Of a DNA stretch of 64,000 bases, positions 1 to 10,026 are shown one piece after another. Every line of letters starts with the position of its first letter. Within the stretch, counting starts at the first letter, position 1. The notes under the pieces were generated by a model. It did not search any database. It was not told the DNA's origin and saw only the letters and a list, made by a program, of their open reading frames with translations. The translations under genes were made by a program, and so were the position numbers. Source of the DNA: Nemophila menziesii (taxonomy: Eukaryota > Streptophyta > Magnoliopsida > Boraginales > Hydrophyllaceae); assembly GCA_029959085.1 (NCBI GenBank), contig JARWIR010000062.1, forward strand, positions 124,001 to 188,000, given 5' to 3'.

Positions 1-140
1 ATGGAGGAATCTATTTACATAATTTCAATCGCAGGCTCTTAAAATGGCTTGATCTACCTATACTAATTAGGTTCACAGAAAAGAAGATACAATCGTTTTG
101 TGAAATCCTTCAACTCGAAAGCACATTCAATTATATACCT
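1..140 (+). pseudogene. F-box-associated (FBA) exon remnant, U0, 5' end outside window
   Basis: This is the end of an exon of an F-box gene, the substrate-adaptor family of SCF ubiquitin ligases. Reading from position 1 gives MEESIYIISIAGS, a stop (TAA), then NGLIYLY. Family members have GSCNGLICLY here, so the Cys codon is now TAA. The following IVL-x-NPSTRKH motif lies in another frame and has TGA in place of the conserved Trp codon. The exon is dead. Confidence 0.8.
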
Positions 141-2062
141 TTATTTGGAAATATGTCAATTACACCCCTATGTTACCCCCTATGTTACAATAATATTCTT
201 TAGTTACACATATGATTTATGAACCCATTATTTTCTTATATAATAATATGACTTGAAGTTATATGTAATATGAAATCTTAATTTTTCTATATGATATCTC
301 AAATACTTAGATTAAATTAGTATTACTCAATTGTTTACCAATGGGGTCTTGCTACCACTTAGGTGTATATGTCTTATGCTAAATTTAATGAGGACACACA
401 TCCTAATATTTAAAAGATTGATATGCTCTGGCATACATCTATAGTCTTCCTTCATTTTACTCGAAAAGAGATTCTCCTTCTTTAAAGATGACTGAAATAA
501 TATAAAATTCATTAGATTCCGAGTTTAATATGGTGGAACTAATATATGCAAATTTGGTAAGTCGAGACACATTTCACTCGGGATGTATTGATCTTGATAG
601 GTTTTTTCTGTTTCAAATCGTAATTTTATATATGCGAAAAATTATATGTTTTTTTGTCAAATTTGTGTTTAATGTGCATTTACAATCTTATCTTTCCCCT
701 TTTTCTAGATTTTGATGTTTTAAATTGTAAATCTGATGAGGAGGTGGAATTATTTATTGGTTGAATTAAAGTTTAATTTATGTATTATATTTCTTATTTA
801 AATTATTATAAGGATTTTAGAATATTGTTAATAACTGAAAGTTCTTTAACAAATGCAAATGCATTGATGAGGAAATTGCTAATAGGGAAATTCCAACCAA
901 GGTTCATGAATTGCCTTTTAAACCAAACTTACTCATTTAATTAAATCTTCAAGAAATTACTTTCATTGTAAATCATGTGATTTCTTCAATGTGCTTTTTA
1001 GTGTTGTAAATTGGTGTTAGAGTTAATTGACTCGTCTCAACTAGCTTCAGATATTTATCTCTCATGTACTTTGTTAAGGTGGCGTGAGTTCATTGTTAGT
1101 TTAGTTTAAATTTAATTTTTCCTCCCTTATGACTATTGAACGCGAAATTTCCTCAATATCTTCACTAACCATATGTCTTCTTTTGCTAGATTGATTATCC
1201 CAACAATTGGTTCTCAAATCAAGATACTATCGAACTTTGTAACCTTCAAAATCAGGTTCAGTGGTCTTTTTGTAAGTGAATTAACTCGGTTTTAATTTTA
1301 TAGAACATTTTATTGTATATATACAAATACATACACATAGGTATGGTGCTTATTTAGTAGAAAGAAAATAGAATTCAACACCGAAACAAATGTCCTTCTT
1401 TCCATAGTTTCAACAATTGTGTCGAGGTGAGAATATTATTATTCTGTATTTTTTACAATGATTTTTCCCCAAATAAGATAACATAATATTTAAATCATGT
1501 ACTTAACTTCCTATTTTATATGAGACTGAAAATGGGAGACATGCTTGCTACTCTTGAAATCACGGAAATGATATATTATAAATAACTATGTCATATATAT
1601 GTTAAATACAATCATATTTCGCTACCATATTGAGGGTAAAATTTGTTTTTACATTCATTTTACATGAAGGAGAAGGGTTATATGCACATTTTTTTCAAAA
1701 TGTCAAATAGAAAGTATCCCACCTTATTCGCGTAACAGTTAAGCATAGTAGTTGAAAAGCTTGAGTCAATTGCCTTTTTTTGGTTTCTACAATTAAAATT
1801 TGCTTGGCAGAAGATTTTTATTTCGGAAATCGATGATAGCGAGACGTCTTCATGCCTCGTTATCTCAGTTACCATAAAGTAAGTTATTTTTTACTTCTTA
1901 TAGTAAAAATGAACGGATTGATCATACTATTGATTTAAAATTTGGGTGATTCTCTTGAATGAAGATATAATCAAGGAGATGACTAATGAAAGAAGCATGT
2001 TACACTTTTATCTCGTATTAGTATATTTATTTAAATTTAATAAAAAAAGTGTTGTTTTTCAG
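141..2062 (+). other. AT-rich intron-like stretch after the FBA exon, U0
   Basis: About 1.9 kb with no long frame and no recognised protein. It holds a small region around 1660-1880 with acceptor- and donor-like borders (gaaggagaagggttatatgcac, and ttatctcagttaccataaag|taag). The ACCCCTATGTTACCCCCTATGTTACA motif near 160 is a short direct repeat of about 11 bp kept in every long unit. Confidence 0.4.
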
Positions 2063-2131
2063 AACACTTACCTATATATAATTTGCTAAAACCTCATAGA
2101 AATCTACAACATGCCATTGGTGATCTTAAAG
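2063..2131 (+). other. Exon-like block (69 nt) in the post-FBA series, U0
   Basis: A pyrimidine-rich acceptor (gttgtttttcag) and a strong donor (AAAG|gtaagac) bound 69 nt that are open in one frame (HLPIYNLLKPHRNLQHAIGDLK). I do not recognise the peptide. The donor persists in all long units; the acceptor is replaced by ttttccgga in U1, U5 and U9. Confidence 0.35.
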
Positions 2132-2371
2132 GTAAGACAGATAAATGGGTCCAGTTTTAATTTTTGGTGACATGTAACATGTCTATGAATATTTTGTAGG
2201 AAATTATATTGAATTTATAAGTCTCATGAGTATGATAGATTCCCTGGACCATTCTAGCCTTGAAGCTTATGTTCATCCCCTCTTTTGATTCTGGATTCGG
2301 GTATTATTACATAACTGAGAATAAAATTATGTTTAAATCTATTTAAATTGTGTTTTTTGGAATCTGTGTAG

Positions 2372-2423
2372 ATTTTGATTTCACTCTGAGGCTATCTCGG
2401 ATATCATCGGAATGTCCCATAAG
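2372..2423 (+). other. Exon-like block (52 nt), U0
   Basis: Acceptor tctgtgtag and donor ATAAG|gtgtgt enclose 52 nt, open in one frame except for local variants (FDFTLGLSRISSECPIR in U7 and U8). Not recognised. Confidence 0.3.
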
Positions 2424-3534
2424 GTGTGTGTATTTGTTTTTATATATCATGGAAATTTGTATTTAATTGTGAAGTAAAAAAATTTAAGAACTTTATATTT
2501 ATTTTAAACAGATGATGTGTATAAAGATTCATGTTAAAGATCAATTAATTAAGAGTGTCTATCACTTTTTTTATTAATTTTTTTAGCATTTAGTTTAGTT
2601 TAGTTTTATCATTATAATTTTTTGTGAAAGATATATATGCAGTTATATTTAAATGGTCAAAGAATATATGAAATAATGTTATATTTGTAAGCTGTAGATG
2701 AATTACTAACATAACAAGTCAAGATCATCTATTTTAGCGGTTAAATCATGATGTTTATTGCAATACTGAGTTTAAAGGTAGTTTTTTTTAACAAATTGTA
2801 GGGCATGTATGGTGTTCAAGCATCATGTATGAACAAACAAATTTAAATAAAACATTAATGCTGAAATAAGATTGAAAAAGACAATATGCATCATGCACAT
2901 GCCATATCCGGTCACGTTTCAGGTAAAAGTATTTTATGTATTGACTTAATATGATCATTTTCCAATATTAAAAATTAACTCAAAAAATCAATAGAAGTAC
3001 CTACAATAAAATTAACTTATTAATATATGAAGTTGCATTTTTTTGCAGGTTAGAAGGTCATATAGTGAAATTACATACAAGTACATGGCCATTTGTTTTC
3101 TTGATCTTTCTTTTAACTAAATCCTTTTTTCACAAGCATGACATGATGGAAGATCCGTATAATGGATACTCAACAAAATGATAATTTGTCATGTAATTTC
3201 AATCAACCATTAATATTTTAAATATAATTATGGTAATATTACATGCCTATATACTCTAGGATATATTTTTCACATAACACTTGTTTTATGTCATATTTAT
3301 TATTCATTAATTTTTAAATTAAGAGCTTTTTAGTATTGTGCAAGAGTTTACTATGAAGTTCTTGATTCCTTCAGTTGTAAACTTGGTTCTCTACTCGCAC
3401 AACGAGGCTTTCTATGGGATTTATTTGTGTTATCAATGTTATATGTGTGTTTGAGGGAAAAGATGTATTAAAGTAAGCAATTGACCATTCATTCAAGTGT
3501 TCTAATGCATTACGAAAGTTTTCATTTGTTGTAG

Positions 3535-3607
3535 GTAATGTTGATTATTTGACCCACGTGAACATTTCTGGCCTATAAACGAGAGTATGTGTCATGAATG
3601 TAGAGTA
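3535..3607 (+). other. Exon-like block (73 nt), U0
   Basis: Acceptor tttgttgtag and donor gtagagta|gtaag bound a block whose frame NVDYLTHVNISGL ends in TAA. The same block is found in every unit, long and short, with few changes. Not recognised. Confidence 0.3.
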
Positions 3608-3751
3608 GTAAGTTGTTTCTTATATTTATTTCATTGGTATATATATTTTGTTGTTTATAAGATAGAAAATAATTTGGGACTTGCCTCCCCGTACAAAAAT
3701 TATATGATGTGCATAGCATATAAGTTGGTGTTTTTACCGATTTAATGGCAG

Positions 3752-3850
3752 GTCGAATTTACATCGAGAGTGATGGCTAGAAAGATGATGTTGTAACGAA
3801 CCTGAAAAAGAAGTCTGTTTTAAACCGAAATTAGTCATAGAAAGGTGTTG
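3752..3850 (+). other. Last exon-like block before the LINE, U0
   Basis: After acceptor tttaatggcag the frame reads RIYIESDG, a stop (TAG, possibly from TGG), then KDDVV and NLKKK. In U2 it continues as NPKLVIEYHLAKRC. It is present in all eleven units, each with the same TAG. I cannot name the protein. It may be the 3' part of the same dead gene. Confidence 0.3.
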
Positions 3851-4029
3851 AATTGGTTGACCTGTTTTTGAAATGGTTATAAGGGGAATGCATTAGTTGG
3901 TTTCGGCTATCATATATTATAAGGTCCAAACTTGCAACTATTTTACTAAACAATATGGAATTGATATTAATATATTGGGTAAATATATTAGTGAGAATGA
4001 TTAGGTATTGGGTTATGTATATATATATA

Positions 4030-4435
4030 CTTTCCCCATAATGAAGCAACCATCAGGATCCGCATCTAACCACGTAAATACCCTCCACGATGGTAAAGGC
4101 TCTTCCCTCTCTTGAGGGCGAATCATACACTTGAAAATCATTTGGTTTAGGTACATATTGAAGTAGAAACTTTTCATCGTGTAACACTTTCCACCGTAGT
4201 TTCCCGAATAATGCTCAGTTCGTATACCATGCCTTATGAAACCCTAGAGCCCCTAAACTATTTGGTACACATATTTTATCCCACGAAACCCAACTGGTTG
4301 GAAAATAGACAATACAAAAAAAAATTGGAAGCAAAATGTATATAAGATTTTTTTTGATTTGATCATATATTTTATTTGAAAATTTGGAAAAGAAGCTAAA
4401 AATGAAGGGTGTGCTCCCCAACTTGGAGAGTATTG
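4030..4435 (-). mobile_element. LINE (L1-type) reverse transcriptase fragment, U0
   Basis: On the minus strand, WVSWDKICVPNSLGALGFHKAWYTN matches the conserved block near the C-terminus of plant LINE ORF2 proteins (WxxICxPKxxGGLGxxxLxxxNxALLxKxxWRLL). The C-terminal part reads only in another frame. A 27-bp net insertion with a small hairpin (4105-4118) interrupts it. No catalytic YxDD block, endonuclease or poly(A) tail is present, so this is a short relic. Confidence 0.75.
4094..4124 (+). other. Small GC-rich insertion with hairpin in LINE fragment, U0
   Basis: Where other units read gatggtttgatacac, this one has about 27 extra bases with a perfect 5-bp stem and 4-base loop (CCCTC-TCTT-GAGGG, 4105-4118). 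It is found only here and in U10. Confidence 0.7.
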
Positions 4436-4851
4436 TAAAAAATATTATGATTATTGTAATGATGTATTTTCAGCTCGCCTCTTTAGAATAGTTTCCTTCC
4501 AATTGGATATATTATGATTATATTTTAGTTAGAGCGATGTTTGGTTTGGTTTACCAAACAAAGGTTGTACATTTATGATTCTCATATCATTTTGATATAT
4601 TTATTTTCCTAAAAAATCACTATATGTAAGCTCGCCTAACAAAAAGGAAAAACAAAATCATAAAATAAGACCACCAAGAAATTAAATTCAAGGGAAATAT
4701 TGACAAAATAAAATATATATAATGAGTGTTTGGATCTAGGAGTGATTCGCTAGTAAAGAAATAGAAGATGGAGTATAATAAATGAAAGGAAAGGAGAATA
4801 TTTAATCTTATTTGGATTAATATATATAGATTAAAAAATTTCTTTAAAATT

Positions 4852-4958
4852 AGGTTAACAACCCAAAAAGTCTACAACCAATTAATTGTTGTCCAAAAGG
4901 CCCAATCAAATAAAAAGCCCATAATACACAGAATTTATATAACAAACCCTATATTTTA
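4852..4958 (+). promoter_or_regulatory. Promoter-like block: site II pair + telo-box, U1
   Basis: GGCCCA (4899-4904) and AGCCCA (4916-4921) are site II elements read on the opposite strand, and AAACCCTA (4944-4951) is a telo-box. Together these mark many plant housekeeping and translation-gene promoters (family knowledge). A TATA-like tttatataa sits between the site II boxes and the telo-box. All three boxes are intact here. An uninterrupted leader with upstream ATG at 5116 and donor-like gggtat at 5155 follows. Confidence 0.55.
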
Positions 4959-5030
4959 TTCCACTTAACATAATAAAAAACCCAAATTCCTTGCAAAATC
5001 CAAAACATTTTCACTTCAATTTCATACAAT

Positions 5031-5157
5031 TATAGATAAACCCTTAAAACACTCATTAATCCAAAAAACAACAATCAACAATATTTAACATCTTTTAGTC
5101 AAAGACTATAAAAGAATGAACCTCGAAGAGGATCCAAGGAACTGAGCATAACACGGG
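5031..5157 (+). other. Leader-like segment with upstream ATG, U1 (repeated in every unit)
   Basis: A CA-rich, pyrimidine-poor stretch after the promoter block looks like a plant 5' leader. It holds an 8-codon upstream ORF (ATG at 5116: NLEEDPRN then stop) and ends at a donor-like acacgG|GTAT. A 5' leader intron of about 600 bp would then reach the acceptor before the F-box-like half. The segment is conserved in all eleven units, including the short ones. Confidence 0.35.
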
Positions 5158-5752
5158 TATATTTTCTTATTTTATCTAGTTTTAATGGTAAAAATCTTTA
5201 TAATAGATGAATTAACCATTATAGGTAATGGGTTTGTTAAATATTCATGATTTACTAACAATAATTGTGGATAATGTGTATGATTAAATGGATGATTTTA
5301 TACAAAATAAAGTGGATGTAGTTACCCATAGGTAATAGGAAAATGGGTGTACACTATCATGTAATAATTTGGGGGTCCTTAGCCACTGTATTCAAATTCA
5401 ATTTTCTATTTGTTTTATTCTATTTATGTTATTAAAATCTTGGTTTTAGATCAGTGATGGATCATTGGGTTTTGAGTTAGGGTAACAATCATGTTTTCTT
5501 AAAGACCAACTATGTAGTGGGTAGATTAACTATTGCAAGTATATACTTTGGTACTTGTAATAAAACATTTTCTCAAAAATTTAAAGACAAATAAAATAAA
5601 TCATAGATTGAAAGAATGACATTTAATTAAATTTATTTTAGGATATTTATTTAATTATATTACTAAATAATAATTAGATATAATTTTGATTATGAAATTA
5701 ATATTTTATTTATGTATAATCTTTAACATATGTTTGTATGGATTTTGTACTC

Positions 5753-5887
5753 AGGTTTTATAAAATTAAGATTTTGATCGTGTTAAGGATAAGATCTGTT
5801 ATGATAAATAAAAGAATAAGATCGTTGATCATGTCATTTCAGCTAATCCCTAAGATTTTCTTTTTTATGGTGGTAAGATTTACTTAA
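5753..5887 (+). pseudogene. F-box C-terminal half-like ORF, U1 (45 codons)
   Basis: After an acceptor-like tttgtactcag a 45-codon frame contains KILIVLRIRSV and KRIRSLIMS. This resembles the C-terminal half of the F-box (SLLRFRSVSKxWRSLIS) with Trp replaced by Ile and a few extra residues. It lies on the same strand and about 690 bp upstream of an exon beginning FIKTHL, exactly the peptide expected after RSLIS(D/S)PxF, so the two look like the two sides of an old intron. The N-terminal half (LPxEIL) is not visible. The match is weak taken alone; the order supports it. Confidence 0.4.
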
Positions 5888-6573
5888 TTTATATGAAATT
5901 TTTAATTGTTGTTGTGATTGAAATTAATATGCAGTAGTAACTGAAATTTTGTTTAATGTTGCCTTCGTCCATTTCCACTGTGATTGGACATGGAAGTAGT
6001 ATATATAACTTTGAAAAATCAAATACTCGTAAGCATTTTTTGTAAATTTAAAAGAATAAATTGTTGTTCCTCATCGTCCTAACACAATAAACAATCTGGT
6101 TCTCATATGAGATACATGGTCTCTTAAAACAAACGTGTCAGTTATCTGTATATTGAAAACAAAAATGAAAGAAAAAAAACCCCTCTAGAATAATTAAGTA
6201 CACAAATGAAAAATCTTACACATATATGATGTTCACTGGTATTATTTAGACTACTATTGTAGTACGTAAGTTTCCCATTTCTTTAGAGTTTACACACATG
6301 GGGTTGGTCAAATCATGTGATGTTAATTTCCTATAAAATAACATAAAATCTACTTAGAATATTTCACCAAGAACTCTTTATGTTTTTAAAGACCAATTTC
6401 AATATGGTAACATAATTTTTGAGATAACATATCTAAACATAAACGGTAGAAATTTAATATTAGTTGACTTCTCAGTATTTGGTAGATAGAATTTTTGTTA
6501 TGTGTTTTAGGAGATATAGTTAGAAGCATTTAGTAATATTATGAATTTCACTATTAATCCCTATATTGTGCAG

Positions 6574-6853
6574 GGTTCATTAAAACACATCTCGAGCAAT
6601 CCAAATCTTAAATGAAGCTTATTGCTACAGTGTCTAGGACAGAAGGGCCCACTTATATGATGTAGGCTTTACATTGGGTGAACTTTCCAACTTGAATGCA
6701 ATTGATTACCCGGTTATAATGGAGGATTCTATTACATAATTTCAATTGCAGACTCTTGCAATGGCTTGATTTGCCTATACTATTTTGGGTCACAGAAAAA
6801 AGATACAATCGTTTTGTGAAATCCTTCAACTCGAACGCACCTTCAGTTATATA
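6574..6853 (+). pseudogene. FBA exon remnant, U1
   Basis: A typical acceptor (tattgtgcag) precedes an exon that starts FIKTHLEQSKS, the peptide that follows the F-box in plant F-box/FBA proteins. A TAA follows at once. Further frames give KLIATVSRTEGPTY, DVGFTLGELSN, the well-kept ADSCNGLICLYYFGSQKKDTIVL (read in two pieces here), and stop-NPSTR. At least two frameshifts and the shared Trp-to-TGA stop break it. Of all copies, the B-type exons keep the Cys of the CNGLICLY core. The likely ancestral role is target recognition in an SCF E3 ligase (family knowledge). Confidence 0.8.
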
Positions 6854-9730
6854 CTTTTATTTTGAAAGATGTCAATTACACCCCCTATGTTACCCCCTAT
6901 GTTACAATAATATTCTTTAGCTACACATATGATTAATGAACCCATAATTTTCTTATATAATAATATGCCTTGAAGTTTTATGTAATATGAACTCTTAATT
7001 TCTCTATATGATATCTCAAATACTTATATTAAGGTAGTATTACTCAATTGTTGACCAATGGGTTCTTGCTACCACTTAGGTTCTATGTAGCATAAACGAT
7101 ATAAGGACCCACGTCCTAATATTTTAAAATATTCATATGCCCTCACGCATACATCTATAGGCTTCCTTCATTTTACTCGAAAAGAGATTCTCATTCTTAA
7201 AACATGATCGAAACAAAGTAAAATTCATTAGATTCTGAGTTTAATATGGTGGAACTAATATATGGAAATTTGGTAAGTCGAGACACATTTCACTCGAGAT
7301 ACATTATCTTGATAGGTTTTTTCTATTTCAAATCTTAATTTTGTATATATGCGAAAAATTATATGTTTTTGTGTCTAATTTGTGTTTAATGTGCATTTAC
7401 AATCTTATTTTTCACCTTTTTCCAGATTTGATGTTTTAAATTGTAAATCTAGTTCGTTAATTTGATCTCATGTAATGTGAGAAGGTGGAATTTTTTTTGG
7501 TTGAATTAAAATTTAATATATGTATTATATTTCTCATTTAAATTATTATAATAGTTTTAGAAGATTGGTAATGACTAAAAGTTCTTAGCAAATGCAAATG
7601 CATTGATGAGGCAATTGCTAATAAGGAGATTCTGAGCAGGGTTCATGAATTGCCTTTGCAATTGAAAATGTATTTTTACTTCTTCTATTAAATATATATC
7701 AAACTTACTCATTTAATTAAATACTCAAGAAATTACCTTCCTTGTAAATCATGTGATTGCTTCATTGTGCTTTTTAGTGTTGTAAATTGGTGTTAGAGTT
7801 AATTGACTCGTCTCAACTAGCATCAGATATTTATCTCTTATGTACTTCATAAAGGTGGCGTGAGTTCATTGTTAGTTTAATTTAATTTAATTTTTCCTTC
7901 CTCATGAGTATTGAACGCGAAATTTCCTCAATATCTTCACTAAGAATATGCCTTCTTTTGCTAGTTTGATTATCCAACAAATTGGTTCTGAAATCAAGAG
8001 ACTATCGAACTTCGTAACCTTCAAAAACAGGTTCAGTAATTTTTTTTGTAAGTGAATTAACTCGGTTTTAATTTTATAAAAAAATTTATTGTATATATAC
8101 ATATATATATACACAGGTATGGTGCTTCTTTAGTAGAAATAAAATAGAATTCAACACCGAACAAATGTTTTTCTTTCCACAGTTTCAACATTTGCGTTTA
8201 GGTAAGAATATTATTAATCTATATTTTTTACAATGATTTTTCCCCCAAATAAGATAACATAATATTTTAATGATGTATTTAACTTTCTCTTTTCTATGAG
8301 ACTGAAAATAGGAGACATACTTGCTACTTTTAAAATCAAGGAGATAATATATTGTATTTATCTATGTCATATATATGTCAGATACAATCATATTTTGCTA
8401 CCATATTGAGGGTAAAATTTGTTTATACATTCATTTTACAGGAAGGAGAAGGGTTATATGCACATTGTTTCAAAATATCAAATAGAAAGTATCCCACTGT
8501 ATTCCGGTAATAGTTTAGCATAGTATGTGAAAAGCTTAAATCAATTGACTTTTTTTGGTTTCTACAAATAAAATTTGCTTTGCAGAAGTTTTTTATTTCG
8601 AAAAACGATAATAGCGAGATGTCTTAATGCCTCGTTATTTAATTGCGATAAAGTAAGTTGTTTTTGACTTCTTATAGTAAAGATAAATATACACGGATTG
8701 ATCATACTATTGATTTAAAATTTAGGTGATTCTCTTGAATGAAGATATAATCAAGGAGAGGACTAATGAAAGAAGCATGTTACACTTTTATCTCGTATTA
8801 GTATATTATTGCAAATTTAATAAAAAAAGTGTTGTTTTCCGGATTACTCACCTGTATATAACTTGCTAAAACTTCGCAGAAATCTATAACAGGCCATTGG
8901 TGATCTTAAAGGTATGACAAATAAATGGAAACCAGATTTAATTTTTGTTGACATGTAATATGTCTTTGAATATTTTGTAGGTAATTATATTGTAACTATT
9001 AGTCTCATGAGTATGATATATTTCCTAGACAATTCTAGTCTTGAAGCTTATGCGCATCCCTCTTTTGATTCTAGATTCAGGTATTATTACATAACTGGGA
9101 ATAAAATTATGTTTAAATCTATTTAAATTGTGTTTTTTGGAATCTGTGTAGATATTGATTTCACTCTAGGGCTATCTCGGATATCATCGGAATGTCACAT
9201 AAGGTGTGTGTATTTGTTTCTATATATCATGGAAATTTGTATATAATTATAAAGTAAAAAAATTTATGAACTTTATATTTATTTTAAATAGATGATTTGC
9301 ATAAAGATTCATGTTAAAGATCATTTAATTATTAGTGTCTATCTCTTTTTTTAATAATTTTTTTAGCATTTAGTTTAGTTTAGTTATATCATTATAATTT
9401 TTTGTGAAGGTTATTTATGTATTTATATTTAAATGGTCAAAGAATATATGAAATAATGTTATATTTGTAAGTTGTAGATGAATTACTAACATAACAAGTC
9501 AAGATCATCTATTTTAGCTGTTAAATCATGATGTTTATTGCAATACTGAGTTTAAAGGTTGTGTTTCTAACAAATTATAGGGCATGTCAGGTGTTCAAGC
9601 ATCATGTATAAACAAACAAATTTTAATGAGACATTAATGCTGATTTAAGATTGAATAAGACGATATGCCTCATGCACATGCCATATCCGGTCACGTTTCA
9701 GGTAAAAGTATTTTATGTATTGACTTAATA

Positions 9731-10026
9731 AAATATTATTTTACTAAATCAAGACTCAAAATAGGAAAGTGCACTATTTCTCAAGAAAATCAACTATTAT
9801 GACTTCTAAATCACTAAAAATGATGTCTCATCCTAACATAAATCTATCACAAATGAGGAGACATCATTAATCCATTGCTGAAACTCTCTAGAAATCTATG
9901 ATACATAGTGTTTTTTTTCTTTTTGCTCTAATCGCTTTTTATGCTACATAGTACATAGGGAAGGAAGTCAATAGACAAAGTAACCTGTGATTTTGTATAA
10001 AATTTATGCATATCACAAAGAAAATA
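9731..10026 (+). mobile_element. 296-bp insertion of unknown type, U1
   Basis: A-type units read ttaata|tgatca here; U1 has 296 extra bases between. The flanks end in aata on both sides, which would fit a 4-bp target duplication but could also be chance in AT-rich DNA. Inside is an 11-bp inverted repeat (9819-9829 and 9858-9868, aatgatgtctc/gagacatcatt). No clear terminal inverted repeats and no coding frame are visible, so it may be a small non-autonomous element. Confidence 0.5.

Larger units (their letters stand above)
1..4890 (+). repeat. Array unit U0 (long, A-type, 5' part missing)
   Basis: The window opens inside the FBA exon of a long unit. The rest of the unit holds exon-like blocks, intron-like AT-rich DNA and the minus-strand LINE fragment, and ends at the promoter block of U1. 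It is nearly identical to 55694-60583 of U10; the few differences seen include position 6 (G against A) and the change aatatgactt/aatatgcctt near 250. It shares with U10 alone a 27-bp net hairpin insertion in the LINE fragment and the change gttgtaacg where other units read gttgtagcg. Confidence 0.9.

Noticed and set aside
327..715. Recurrent 60-78 codon frames on both strands (327-512 minus, 530-715 plus, and copies at 35.2, 41.9 and 56.0 kb)
   Set aside because: They recur only because the unit recurs. They have no recognisable domain, overlap each other on opposite strands, and differ in length by indels between units, as expected for intron sequence.
1678..1875. 65-codon minus-strand frame MVTEITRHEDV... 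conserved in A units
   Set aside because: It is broken in B-type units and in U5, and lies opposite an exon-like block with + strand splice signals. No family recognised.
4897..4925. Telo-box as interstitial telomere repeat
   Set aside because: AAACCCTA occurs once per unit and not in tandem, so it is better read as a promoter element.
7966..8040. Possible MADS-box similarity (GSEIKRLSNFVTFKNRF)
   Set aside because: Only a few scattered residues match, the lysine-rich core is missing, and the frame stops at once. Most likely chance.
9731..10026. tRNA- or SINE-like internal promoter in the 296-bp insertion
   Set aside because: I could find no convincing A box and B box, and no poly(A) or similar tail.
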